Of a stretch of 8,934 nt of DNA, positions 1 through 6,241 are shown piece by piece. The position numbers and the translations under genes were made by a program. Each line of letters starts with the position of its first letter. Position 1 is the first letter of the stretch. The notes beneath the pieces were generated by a model. That model saw only the letters and a program-made list of their open reading frames with translations. It made no database searches and was not told the origin of the DNA. This DNA is from Spirochaetaceae bacterium (lineage in GTDB: Bacteria; Spirochaetota; Spirochaetia; UBA9216), in assembly GCA_028527945.1 (NCBI GenBank), contig JAQQAK010000014.1, positions 1 to 8,934 of the forward strand, in the 5' to 3' direction.

Positions 1-1057
1 GAGAATCCAATACATTAATTGACGGATAATGATACTTATGAGCCAACCGCCTGTCCAAAACAATATGGCCGTCAAGAATACCTCTTACATTATCCGCAAT
101 AGGTTCATCCATATCATCGCCTTCTACAAGTATAGTATAAAAACCAGTTATAGTACCTTTATCGTTTGTACCACACCGTTCTAAAAGTTTCGGCATTTTC
201 TCAAAAACTGACGGTGGATAACCTCTATTTGCAGGAGGTTCGCCAGAAGCCAGACCAATTTCACGCTGAGCTCTTGCAAATCGGGTAAGAGAATCAAAGA
301 GTAGCATTACATTCTTACCCTGATCACGAAAATATTCTGCAACTGCTGTAGCAACATATGCTCCACGAAGCCTTGCAAGCGGAGGGGTGTCTGAGGTAGA
401 TACAACTATTACTGTTTTTTTCATACCTTCAGGTCCAAGATCTCTTTCTATAAACTCACGAACTTCACGGCCTCGCTCACCAATTAGCGCAATAACATTC
501 ACATCCGCGTTGGCATTACGCGCAATCATACCAAGCAAAGTAGACTTACCAACACCACTTCCTGCAAAAATTCCAAGACGTTGCCCCTTTCCAACAGCTG
601 TAAGAAAATCAATAGAACGAACACCGGTGGCAATTCTCTCACTTATTACTTCACGTTTTAAAGCGCTAGGAGAGTTCTGTGAGACAGGATACCATGCGTC
701 AGCCCCATACGAACCTAAATCATCATATGGTCTGCCAAGGCCGTCAATTACCCTACCAAGCATATTCTCTGAAACAGGGATTTCCAATGTTTTTCCAGAC
801 GCGACAACTACACACCCAGGTTCTATACCATCAATTTCGGCATAAGGCATAAGTTGAACTGTTTTACCATCAAAGCCGACAACTTCAGCTCTTACAGGCT
901 CAGAGGCTTCAGGTATCATAATCTGACAAACCTCTCCCAAAACAACCTGAGGGCCTGTGCTTTCTATAAGAAGCCCCATAACCTTGGTTACAACCCCGGT
1001 ATATTTGATAGGATCAGTTTTTGAGAGTATCATTCCGTATTTATCAAACATCTTCAC
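1..1057 (-). CDS. fliI: FliI, flagellar export ATPase, 3'-truncated by the window edge
   Basis: Hexameric ATPase of the flagellar type III export apparatus, related to the F1 beta subunit. It unfolds and releases substrates at the export gate. 352 codons are present of about 450; the C-terminal substrate-binding domain is outside. Visible parts: N-terminal beta-barrel to about residue 95, ATPase entry ENMLGRVIDGLGRP (97-110), Walker A AGSGVGKST (165-173), catalytic glutamate in IGERGRE (Glu194), Walker B VMLLFDSLTRFA (250-261), and the family signature PSINVLDS (345-352) at the left edge. The GTG at 1057 is preferred over the ATG two codons later by Shine-Dalgarno spacing. It could also be a related type III secretion ATPase, but the flagellar neighbours decide for FliI. 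fliJ would be expected next, outside the window. Confidence 0.96.
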   Translation of the reverse strand, partial: MKMFDKYGMILSKTDPIKYTGVVTKVMGLLIESTGPQVVLGEVCQIMIPEASEPVRAEVVGFDGKTVQLMPYAEIDGIEPGCVVVASGKTLEIPVSENMLGRVIDGLGRPYDDLGSYGADAWYPVSQNSPSALKREVISERIATGVRSIDFLTAVGKGQRLGIFAGSGVGKSTLLGMIARNANADVNVIALIGERGREVREFIERDLGPEGMKKTVIVVSTSDTPPLARLRGAYVATAVAEYFRDQGKNVMLLFDSLTRFARAQREIGLASGEPPANRGYPPSVFEKMPKLLERCGTNDKGTITGFYTILVEGDDMDEPIADNVRGILDGHIVLDRRLAHKYHYPSINVLDS

Positions 1058-1062
1058 TTTAT

Positions 1063-1071
1063 CCCCCTCCC
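1063..1071 (-). promoter_or_regulatory. Ribosome binding site favouring the GTG start of fliI
   Basis: The minus strand reads GGGAGGGGG. The GGAGG core is 8 nt before GTG at 1057, the usual spacing, and 14 nt before the in-frame ATG at 1051, which is too far. Confidence 0.65.
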
Positions 1072-1103
1072 GAAAACAAAACAGACGTTTAAGGCAAATA
1101 TTT

Positions 1104-1118
1104 CTTATTAACAATAAG
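1104..1118 (-). promoter_or_regulatory. Second small hairpin in the fliH-fliI gap
   Basis: CTTATT (1104-1109) and AATAAG (1113-1118) pair around a 3-nt loop, only 3 nt downstream of the strong hairpin in the transcript. Taken with that hairpin it makes a tandem stem-loop. The pairing is weak, with one G:C pair. Confidence 0.35.
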
Positions 1119-1121
1119 GAA

Positions 1122-1154
1122 GCTCTTTCAAAACTTCCTAAGTTTTGAAAGAGC
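1122..1154 (-). promoter_or_regulatory. Strong intercistronic hairpin between fliH and fliI
   Basis: GCTCTTTCAAAACTT (1122-1136) and AAGTTTTGAAAGAGC (1140-1154) are perfect inverted copies around a 3-nt loop: 15 bp without mismatch, five of them G:C. It begins 20 nt after the fliH stop. On the minus strand it is followed by TTCCTTATTGTT, which is U-rich but interrupted, so it would be at best a leaky intrinsic terminator. It could instead block 3' decay or be an RNase processing site that sets fliI apart from the upstream genes. On the plus strand no U-tract follows. It may also be one copy of a dispersed palindromic repeat. Confidence 0.7.
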
Positions 1155-1174
1155 CTCACCAGAATATTTATGTA

Positions 1175-2083
1175 CTAAGCTTCTCCGCCAGCCCTTATTG
1201 GCATGAGATCCAGAATTTTTTCTTCAATCTCTTTAAACTGAGAAGATATTCTTGCATCTATTTGTCCAAAATCAGTTTCGATAATACATCCTCCACGATC
1301 TACAGAGGTGTCTTCCATAACAGAAATAGAACGGACATTTTCAACCATTCTCATAAAATCTTTCACATGTTCACTTGTAAGCTTCACATCTTCAAGATTA
1401 ACTCTTATAACAACATCACCACGACTCTTCAGTTTGCGAAGAGCCTGTATGACATTATTTATAACAACATTTTTCTGATTTTCAGAAATTACTTTTATAA
1501 CCTTCTGGCTTATATTTAAAACAAGATCAATTATCTGAGTTTCAGACTGATCAATAATCTGATTACGTTTCTCTATAGCTTTGGAAATAATTACATGTAA
1601 ATGCTCAACAAGACGTTCAACTTCTGCTTTTCCGGTTTCATAACCTTCTTCCTGCCCCTGTTGAAATCCCTCTTTTCTGGAATCTCTGGTGATTTCATCA
1701 ACCTTCTTTTGAGCATCTTCCAGAAGATCTTGAGCCTGAGCCTTCGCGGCTGCAATAACACTTTCGGCCTCATCTTCAGCCTTTTGCTTAATAACCTGAG
1801 CTTCATCATTAGCTTGTTTAACCTGATTAAAAGCTGTTTCTTCAGCTCTTTTTATTATACGCTCAGCATCATTCTCAGCCTTGGATATCATCAAGTTCTT
1901 TTCAGATTCCCAACTCTTTTTAAACGCTTCAGCTTCACGTCTTAAATCATCAGCCGTAGGTCCAGTGTATTCTTCTGCTGGAATAACAGCTTCAGGTTCC
2001 ACAACCTTGGCAAAAGGGGTGTCTAACTGCACCTGTTTTGTCAGTTTAACTATTTCTGTTGGTCTAAAAACATTTCTGGCCAA
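1175..2083 (-). CDS. fliH: FliH, regulator/stator of the flagellar export ATPase
   Basis: Cytoplasmic protein that dimerises, binds FliI and tethers it to the C ring and export gate; it is related to the peripheral stalk of F/V-type ATPases. The protein has 302 residues against about 230 in enterics. The first 25 residues (NVFRPTEI near the start) should be the export-gate/C-ring contact. Residues about 44-135 are a long charged coiled coil with an 11-residue period. Residues 139-151 carry three overlapping GxxxG steps (Gly139, 143, 147, 151), a hallmark of FliH. Residues 160-295 form the C-terminal FliI-binding domain, with VDRGGCIIETDFGQIDARI near its end. The start is TTG, fixed by its ribosome site. 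The extra length is in the coiled coil. A strong hairpin lies 20 nt after the stop. Confidence 0.95.
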   Translation of the reverse strand: MARNVFRPTEIVKLTKQVQLDTPFAKVVEPEAVIPAEEYTGPTADDLRREAEAFKKSWESEKNLMISKAENDAERIIKRAEETAFNQVKQANDEAQVIKQKAEDEAESVIAAAKAQAQDLLEDAQKKVDEITRDSRKEGFQQGQEEGYETGKAEVERLVEHLHVIISKAIEKRNQIIDQSETQIIDLVLNISQKVIKVISENQKNVVINNVIQALRKLKSRGDVVIRVNLEDVKLTSEHVKDFMRMVENVRSISVMEDTSVDRGGCIIETDFGQIDARISSQFKEIEEKILDLMPIRAGGEA

Positions 2084-2089
2084 AGTCTA

Positions 2090-2095
2090 CCTCCG
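2090..2095 (-). promoter_or_regulatory. Ribosome binding site that fixes the TTG start of fliH
   Basis: The minus strand reads CGGAGG, six bases before TTG at 2083. No ATG occurs in this frame until Met65, which would remove the conserved N-terminus, so the TTG start is well supported. Confidence 0.8.
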
Positions 2096-3142
2096 TTATA
2101 CAACCATTTCATCTTCACCTGAACGGGCAACTACAATCTCACCCTGATCCTCAAGCTTTCTGATAATAGACACAATCTTCTGCTGGGTTTCTTCTACGTC
2201 TTTCAACCTGACAGGCCCCATATACTCCATTTCTTCTTTCAAGAGCTGTGAAGCACGTTTTGACATGTTTCTGAAAATCTTGTCTTGAACTTCTCCCTCA
2301 ACACCTCTTAGAGCCTTACCAAGCTCACTGGTATCAACTTCACGAAGAACCTTCTGTATAGCTCTGTCATCAAGCAGCACGATATCTTCGAAAACGAACA
2401 TTCGCTTCTTTATTTCTTCTGCCAGTTCAGGATCATCTTCTTCTAGAGACTCTATTATGATCTTCTCTGTTGAACGATCTACAAGGTTAAGTATTTCAAC
2501 AATATTTTCAACACCACCAGCAGCTGTATAGTCTTCAGATGATAGTGTTGAAAGTTTCTTTTCAAGAACTCGTTCAACTTCACGTAAAACTTCCGGAGAG
2601 GTTCTGTCCATTGTAGCAATTCGTCTTGCAACATCTGACTGAACTTCATGAGGCAAAGCACCTAGAATAACTGAAGCCTTGGCAGGTTCCAGATAAGCAA
2701 GAATAAGCGCTATAGTCTGAGGATGCTCTTGTTGAATAAAGTTTAAAAGATGAGCAGGGTCGGTCCTTCTTATAAAGTCAAAGGGCCTAACCTGAAGGCT
2801 GCTTGTTAAACGGTTTATAATATCTACAGCTTTCTGAGAACCGAGAGATTTTTCAAGAACTTCTCTGGCATAGTCAATACCACCAGAACTTATAAAGTCC
2901 TGAGCCATCATAAGATCCTTGAATTCCATCAAGACCTTGTCACGTTCTTCCGGCTCTACAGTATCAAGACGGGCAATTTCAAAAGTAAGCCCCTCGATTT
3001 CATCATCTCTAAGATGTTTAAAAATTTCGGAGGAGACTTCTGAGCCTAAGGTAACAAGAAAGATAGCAGCTTTTTGCCTTCCTGTCAGTTCAGTCTTTGA
3101 TTTACTTTTACCGCCGCCCTGTGCAGCTTGTGCTTTAGACAT
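2096..3142 (-). CDS. fliG: FliG, rotor/switch protein (FliG2-type position)
   Basis: C-ring protein that takes torque from MotA and transmits the CheY/FliM switch. The protein has 348 residues (E. coli 331). The N-terminal FliF-binding domain is at about 18-110, after a Gly/Lys/Ser-rich tail. The middle domain has the EHPQ motif (139-142) and a Gly-Gly hinge (209-210). The MFVF motif is at 248-251. By recalled alignment, the torque-helix charges of E. coli (K264, R281, D288, D289, R297) correspond to Arg279, Arg296, Glu303, Glu304 and Arg312, so the polarity is kept. The ATG has GGAGGAG inside the end of fliF. Spirochaetes usually carry two fliG genes. The one next to fliF is the motor FliG (FliG2), so a second copy is expected elsewhere. 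fliH follows after 12 nt. Confidence 0.97.
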   Translation of the reverse strand: MSKAQAAQGGGKSKSKTELTGRQKAAIFLVTLGSEVSSEIFKHLRDDEIEGLTFEIARLDTVEPEERDKVLMEFKDLMMAQDFISSGGIDYAREVLEKSLGSQKAVDIINRLTSSLQVRPFDFIRRTDPAHLLNFIQQEHPQTIALILAYLEPAKASVILGALPHEVQSDVARRIATMDRTSPEVLREVERVLEKKLSTLSSEDYTAAGGVENIVEILNLVDRSTEKIIIESLEEDDPELAEEIKKRMFVFEDIVLLDDRAIQKVLREVDTSELGKALRGVEGEVQDKIFRNMSKRASQLLKEEMEYMGPVRLKDVEETQQKIVSIIRKLEDQGEIVVARSGEDEMVV

Positions 3143-3145
3143 ATC

Positions 3146-4855
3146 TTACTCCTCCGCCAACCAAGTTCGGATTAATTGTGCAACATCTTCTGGATGCTCA
3201 CGCGCCATATTCATTGCATGTTCCTGCATCTCCATTCTGGCGCGCTCCTCAACAGACATTTCAACATCAACACTTTCTTCTTCAGCACTTCTTAGAGCAG
3301 CTTCACGCATAGCCTGATGCTGTCTTGCAAGTTCTTCTTCTCTAAGACGTCTACGACGTTCAAGTTCTCTGGATATAAGTCTGAATACTATAAAGGCAAG
3401 TATAATTATAGCTACACCTATTATAGAATACAGCAGTGCCTGTTGCAGTCTTTTCTGGTTTCTATATTTTTCGTCTTCTTTCTCAAACTGTTCTGTTCTA
3501 TCAAACTTTAAATGTTCAACACTAACAGAGTCACCCCTTGTTGCATTATAACCTATCGAATGCTCAACAAGAATTCTGGCCTTTTCAAGGGCAGAATTAT
3601 CTACATCTGTATATTTTCTTTCTATTGTTCCCTCAGGAGTTATAGACAGAAGTCCTTTATCGTTATAAACCCTTGTCCATACTCCATCCACAGCTACAGC
3701 TACAGTAATTCTTTTTATCTCCCAAGGGTTTTTCTCTTCATGTATCTTACGTTCATTAACCTCGTAGTTAATTGTATTCGATTTGTTATTGTAATCTCCT
3801 ACAAGACCTTCAAGATCCTTATATGCAGGCGGAGTCTGCCCCTCCTGTCCAGGAGGCCCTTCTGGGTTAAAACCTGTACCTTTATAGCTTTCATCTACAA
3901 TCTGCTCAGAACGAGGCACATTCTTTATAACTTCAGAATCATCATATGGGGTGTCGGGATTATCCGGTTTGATAGTAATAGGAAAATATTCATCGGTCTC
4001 TACAGTCTTTTTCCCCATATCAAGGTCTACATCAACTCTAAAAACACGAACTCGGTCTGAGCCAAAAACACCTTTTAATTCATTTAGGATTTCAGCCTTA
4101 TACTTTCTTTCAAGCTTGGCTTTCTGATCCATCTGTCTCTTAGTAAGCTCAAGTCTGTCAAATTCCGCCATATCTTCAAAATCGTTCAAAATTGTTCCAC
4201 GATAATCAGTTATTACGATATTTTCAGTCTTGAGTCCCTGTACTGCAAAAAGTACAAGTTTTTCTATACCTTCAATTTTTTTACGGGAGGTGGTTATATC
4301 GCTTCCTGGCTTTGGTGTAATAATAACAGACGCGGTAACAGGATCCTGATCTTCAGTGAAAAGTTCTGTCTCAGGCATTACCAATGTTACTTTAGCGTCA
4401 TCTACATCATCAAGAGCTTCTATATGATCTTCAAGACCTTCTGTGACAGCCCTCTGAAGATTAACTTCTCTTTCAAAGTCAGTAACAGTCCAGCGATCCA
4501 TCTTAAAAACATCCCAAGGGGAAATATCTGATGGAATGAGATCTTCACGCATAAGTATAGAAACCATCCTGTTAGCAGAAGCCTTATCATTGACGTAAAT
4601 CATTCCGTCTTCAGTAACCTTATGCTCTACACTCTCTTCATCAAGACGCATCGATATCTTGTAAAGTAGATCCTGATCTGATATTGGTGTTGTAAATAAT
4701 GCGACTTCACCCGGACTTGAACTGACTGTCGAAATGACAACAATCCCGGCAATAACCGCAGCTATGATTGCGAAAAAAATAATCTTCTGGATTCCAGACC
4801 ACTTACCCCAGGCAGTCTTAACCCTTTCGATTACTTTTTTAAACCATTCGTTCAT
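3146..4855 (-). CDS. fliF: FliF, flagellar MS-ring protein
   Basis: Inner-membrane ring protein on which the rod, C ring and export gate are built. From the ATG at 4855 the protein has 569 residues (E. coli about 552). It has a cytoplasmic N-terminus, transmembrane helix 1 at about 25-44 and YscJ/FliF ring-building domains at about 48-215. A third ring-building region spans about 240-450, with a Pro/Gly-rich loop near 328-345 (PEGPPGQEGQ). Transmembrane helix 2 is at about 473-493. A charged coiled tail follows, and the last 20 residues (HPEDVAQLIRTWL) should bind the N-terminal domain of FliG, as known for the family. fliG starts 3 nt after the stop, fitting a direct partner made in matching amount. 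Confidence 0.97.
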   Translation of the reverse strand: MNEWFKKVIERVKTAWGKWSGIQKIIFFAIIAAVIAGIVVISTVSSSPGEVALFTTPISDQDLLYKISMRLDEESVEHKVTEDGMIYVNDKASANRMVSILMREDLIPSDISPWDVFKMDRWTVTDFEREVNLQRAVTEGLEDHIEALDDVDDAKVTLVMPETELFTEDQDPVTASVIITPKPGSDITTSRKKIEGIEKLVLFAVQGLKTENIVITDYRGTILNDFEDMAEFDRLELTKRQMDQKAKLERKYKAEILNELKGVFGSDRVRVFRVDVDLDMGKKTVETDEYFPITIKPDNPDTPYDDSEVIKNVPRSEQIVDESYKGTGFNPEGPPGQEGQTPPAYKDLEGLVGDYNNKSNTINYEVNERKIHEEKNPWEIKRITVAVAVDGVWTRVYNDKGLLSITPEGTIERKYTDVDNSALEKARILVEHSIGYNATRGDSVSVEHLKFDRTEQFEKEDEKYRNQKRLQQALLYSIIGVAIIILAFIVFRLISRELERRRRLREEELARQHQAMREAALRSAEEESVDVEMSVEERARMEMQEHAMNMAREHPEDVAQLIRTWLAEE

Positions 4856-4857
4856 TT

Positions 4858-4865
4858 CCCCTCCC
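4858..4865 (-). promoter_or_regulatory. Ribosome binding site that fixes the fliF start
   Basis: GGGAGGGG stands directly before AA-ATG at 4855. An in-frame ATG at 4867 lies upstream of this site and has no Shine-Dalgarno, so it is not the start. Confidence 0.8.
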
Positions 4866-4866
4866 A

Positions 4867-4892
4867 TTGAAAAAAGAACATGGATTTTTCAA
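4867..4892. repeat. AT-rich 8-bp inverted repeat in the fliE-fliF gap
   Basis: TTGAAAAA (4867-4874) and TTTTTCAA (4885-4892) are perfect inverted copies around a 10-nt loop. In the mRNA the 3' arm ends only a few bases before the fliF Shine-Dalgarno, so it could affect fliF translation or mRNA stability. The stem has one G:C pair and is weak. It is not a terminator: no U-tract follows and the next gene starts directly. Confidence 0.3.
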
Positions 4893-4914
4893 GTAAAAAC
4901 TATGTTGTTTCTTT

Positions 4915-5247
4915 TTATCTAATATTAATTATATTGTTATACGCTTTTAACGCTCCGTCAACCACTGCTTTGGTAATATCTACTGCCATATTGGCCTTAC
5001 TCATTGCAATAGTTACATCATGAACATCAACACTCTCAGGATCTGTAATATATGCCTGAGTAATATCTGTTACATCATTCTGAAGCTGATTTGCTTCTCC
5101 CAAAGCATTTTTTAAGGCAGAAGTAAACTCTTCTGAGCTTGTTTTCGGCTTCAGCTCTTCTGCTTGAATACCAAAATGTTTTTTATTTGTAGCTCTTAAC
5201 TGTACAACATTACCATTAACATCTGAAGCCCCCAACAAACCGCTCAT
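4915..5247 (-). CDS. fliE: FliE, MS ring-rod junction protein
   Basis: Small exported protein joining the FliF ring to the rod; it is also needed for export of the other rod proteins. The protein has 110 residues (E. coli 104). The N-terminal 40 residues are variable, and the C-terminal helical part carries the family blocks: FTSALKNALGEAN (41-53), then DITQAYITDPESVDVHDVTI and MSKANMAVDITKAVVD. The ATG is preceded by AAGGAGA at a good distance, with the Shine-Dalgarno inside the end of flgC. A 59-nt gap follows before fliF. Confidence 0.96.
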   Translation of the reverse strand: MSGLLGASDVNGNVVQLRATNKKHFGIQAEELKPKTSSEEFTSALKNALGEANQLQNDVTDITQAYITDPESVDVHDVTIAMSKANMAVDITKAVVDGALKAYNNIINIR

Positions 5248-5250
5248 TTA

Positions 5251-5712
5251 TTATCTCCTTCCTATTTCAAGAGCTTCCTGAAACATTGCTTTTGAACCAT
5301 CTACAACAGACACATTAGCTTCATATGCTCTTGAGGCTGAAATCATATCAACCATTTCATCTACTATATTAACATTAGGCATCTCAACATATCCAGCCTT
5401 TGGTCCGGTTTTTATTGCATCCGGATGAGTTGGATCATAAACAAGGCGCATTTCGCTATCCATATCCTTCTCAATCTTGGAAACTTCTACACCTTTACCA
5501 ACTTTCTGCTGGAGTTTTTCAGGTAAAAACGGTGACTTCCAATAAGGTTCTGATACCTGCGGCTTAAAAATTACACGACTTCTTCTGAAAGCACCGCCTT
5601 CAGTAGTTCTTGTTGTTTCTGCGTTTGCAATATTATCTGAAATTACATCCAATCGCATTCGCTGTGCGCTCATACCTGATGCCGCTGTATTAATACTTGT
5701 AAAAAGTCCCAT
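5251..5712 (-). CDS. flgC: FlgC, flagellar proximal rod protein
   Basis: Second proximal rod protein, polymerising with FlgB, FlgF and FliE between the MS ring and the distal rod. The protein has 153 residues (E. coli about 134). The N-terminal rod signature (MGLFTSINTAASGMSAQRMR, then SDNIAN) covers 1-30. The C-terminal block from about 113 (NVNIVDEMVDMISASRAYEA) forms the partner helix. The middle 40-110 holds the extra length. The ATG at 5712 is preceded by AGGAG at about 7 nt. The gap to fliE is 3 nt, so the two are tightly coupled. Confidence 0.97.
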   Translation of the reverse strand: MGLFTSINTAASGMSAQRMRLDVISDNIANAETTRTTEGGAFRRSRVIFKPQVSEPYWKSPFLPEKLQQKVGKGVEVSKIEKDMDSEMRLVYDPTHPDAIKTGPKAGYVEMPNVNIVDEMVDMISASRAYEANVSVVDGSKAMFQEALEIGRR

Positions 5713-5726
5713 GATTTTCTCCTGAA

Positions 5727-6134
5727 CTAACTAGTAACCTTTGCTATCTGGCTAAACTGATTTGAGATAGATGTTGTTAAAAGGTTATATTGAAGCTGAT
5801 TCTGCATTGCCAGCATTAATTCTTCTTCCGCATCTACATTATTCCCGTTATTATCGCTCTCTGTAAGATAATCAAGAACCTTTCGAGGTTTTACGCTCTT
5901 CCAGTCCTGAACCTTATTAAAAGAAATATGCCTTTCATTTGTCAGAGCAGCTTCCATACCGGTTTTATTCTCAGAATCAAGAGCACGTTTTAGCTCTGAC
6001 TCAAAATTAACAACTGATCTTTTAAAATTAGGAGTATCCGCGTTAGCAATATTATTTGTAATAACCGCACGTCTATAAAGACTTGCGTCCATAGTACGAT
6101 GAAGCAGCTCTACATTTTTAGCAAAACTATTCAT
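5727..6134 (-). CDS. flgB: FlgB, flagellar proximal rod protein
   Basis: Structural protein of the proximal rod, exported by the flagellar type III system and lacking a cleaved signal. The protein has 135 residues (E. coli 138). The N-terminal rod signature NNIANADTPNFKR is at about 27-39, and the C-terminal helix carries a heptad pattern (EEELMLAMQNQLQYN). The ATG at 6134 is chosen because GGGAGGGG lies two bases upstream (core spacing about 4 nt) and because family members begin with the matching MNSFAKNVELL-type sequence. A GTG at 6182 in the same frame adds 16 residues with no Shine-Dalgarno and runs through the candidate promoter. It is the first gene of the flagellar part, 14 nt before flgC. 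Confidence 0.96.
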   Translation of the reverse strand: MNSFAKNVELLHRTMDASLYRRAVITNNIANADTPNFKRSVVNFESELKRALDSENKTGMEAALTNERHISFNKVQDWKSVKPRKVLDYLTESDNNGNNVDAEEELMLAMQNQLQYNLLTTSISNQFSQIAKVTS

Positions 6135-6136
6135 AA

Positions 6137-6144
6137 CCCCTCCC
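6137..6144 (-). promoter_or_regulatory. Ribosome binding site that fixes the flgB start
   Basis: The minus strand reads GGGAGGGG directly before TT-ATG. It selects the ATG at 6134 over the in-frame GTG at 6182. The same octamer precedes fliF and fliI. Confidence 0.8.
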
Positions 6145-6158
6145 AGATAAAACAATAA

Positions 6159-6164
6159 ATTATA
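6159..6164 (-). promoter_or_regulatory. Candidate sigma-70 -10 box upstream of flgB
   Basis: The minus strand reads TATAAT here, 24 nt before the flgB ATG, which would give a leader of about 17 nt that just contains the Shine-Dalgarno. No good -35 hexamer is found at 16-18 nt; at 17 nt the sequence is GAATCG. Such a box can occur by chance in AT-rich DNA. In its favour, this is the longest gap before the flagellar genes, and the flgB operon of Borrelia is known to be driven by a sigma-70-type promoter. It would let the flagellar genes be transcribed separately from xerC-hslVU. Confidence 0.35.
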
Positions 6165-6192
6165 AGGAACCAAATTTTTCACGATTCCTTAT
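6162..6192. repeat. 8-bp inverted repeat upstream of flgB
   Basis: ATAAGGAA at 6162-6169 and TTCCTTAT at 6185-6192 are perfect inverted copies separated by 15 nt. The stem has only two G:C pairs. No U-tract of the terminator kind follows on the minus strand. The arm nearer flgB overlaps the candidate -10 box, so the element could be a dyad operator rather than an RNA hairpin. Confidence 0.35.
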
Positions 6193-6218
6193 TTTAATCT
6201 TCGGAAGATTTTTTCACG
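6175..6218. repeat. Pair of 9-bp direct repeats in the hslU-flgB spacer
   Basis: TTTTTCACG (plus strand) occurs at 6175-6183 and again at 6210-6218, 35 bp from start to start. In the transcribed direction it reads CGTGAAAAA. The copy nearer flgB lies just upstream of the candidate -10 box, partly over the -35 position. This could be a pair of regulator sites, or chance in AT-rich DNA. Confidence 0.3.
6196..6210. repeat. 6-bp hairpin downstream of hslU
   Basis: AATCTT and AAGATT pair around a 3-nt loop. Read on the plus strand, a run of T follows, but no plus-strand gene leads into it. On the minus strand the following bases are TTAAAAT, so it is a poor intrinsic terminator for hslU. A further 5-bp inverted pair (AGAGT 6224-6228 / ACTCT 6236-6240) lies between it and the hslU stop. 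Confidence 0.3.
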
Positions 6219-6241
6219 CTATTAGAGTTTTATTCACTCTT

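Noticed and set aside
387..845. Plus-strand ORF of 152 codons
   Set aside because: It lies wholly antisense to fliI, whose Walker A and neighbouring conserved blocks are on the other strand. Its product is Ser/Pro/Arg-rich with no recognisable domain.
1591..1809. Minus-strand ORF of 72 codons inside fliH in another frame
   Set aside because: It is a Lys/Arg/Leu-rich frame shadow of the FliH coiled-coil region, which has repetitive codon use.
3512..4060. Plus-strand ORF of 182 codons
   Set aside because: It is antisense to the FliF periplasmic domain. It resembles no family and has no ribosome site that I can see.
4856..4867. Upstream ATG start for fliF
   Set aside because: It lies before, not after, the GGGAGGGG site; the ATG at 4855 is correctly spaced.
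6135..6182. Upstream GTG start for flgB
   Set aside because: It has no Shine-Dalgarno and adds 16 residues not typical of FlgB. The ATG at 6134 has a strong site.
6196..6214. Plus-strand intrinsic terminator (hairpin plus T-run)
   Set aside because: The stem is only 6 bp, with one G:C pair, and no plus-strand transcription unit leads to it.
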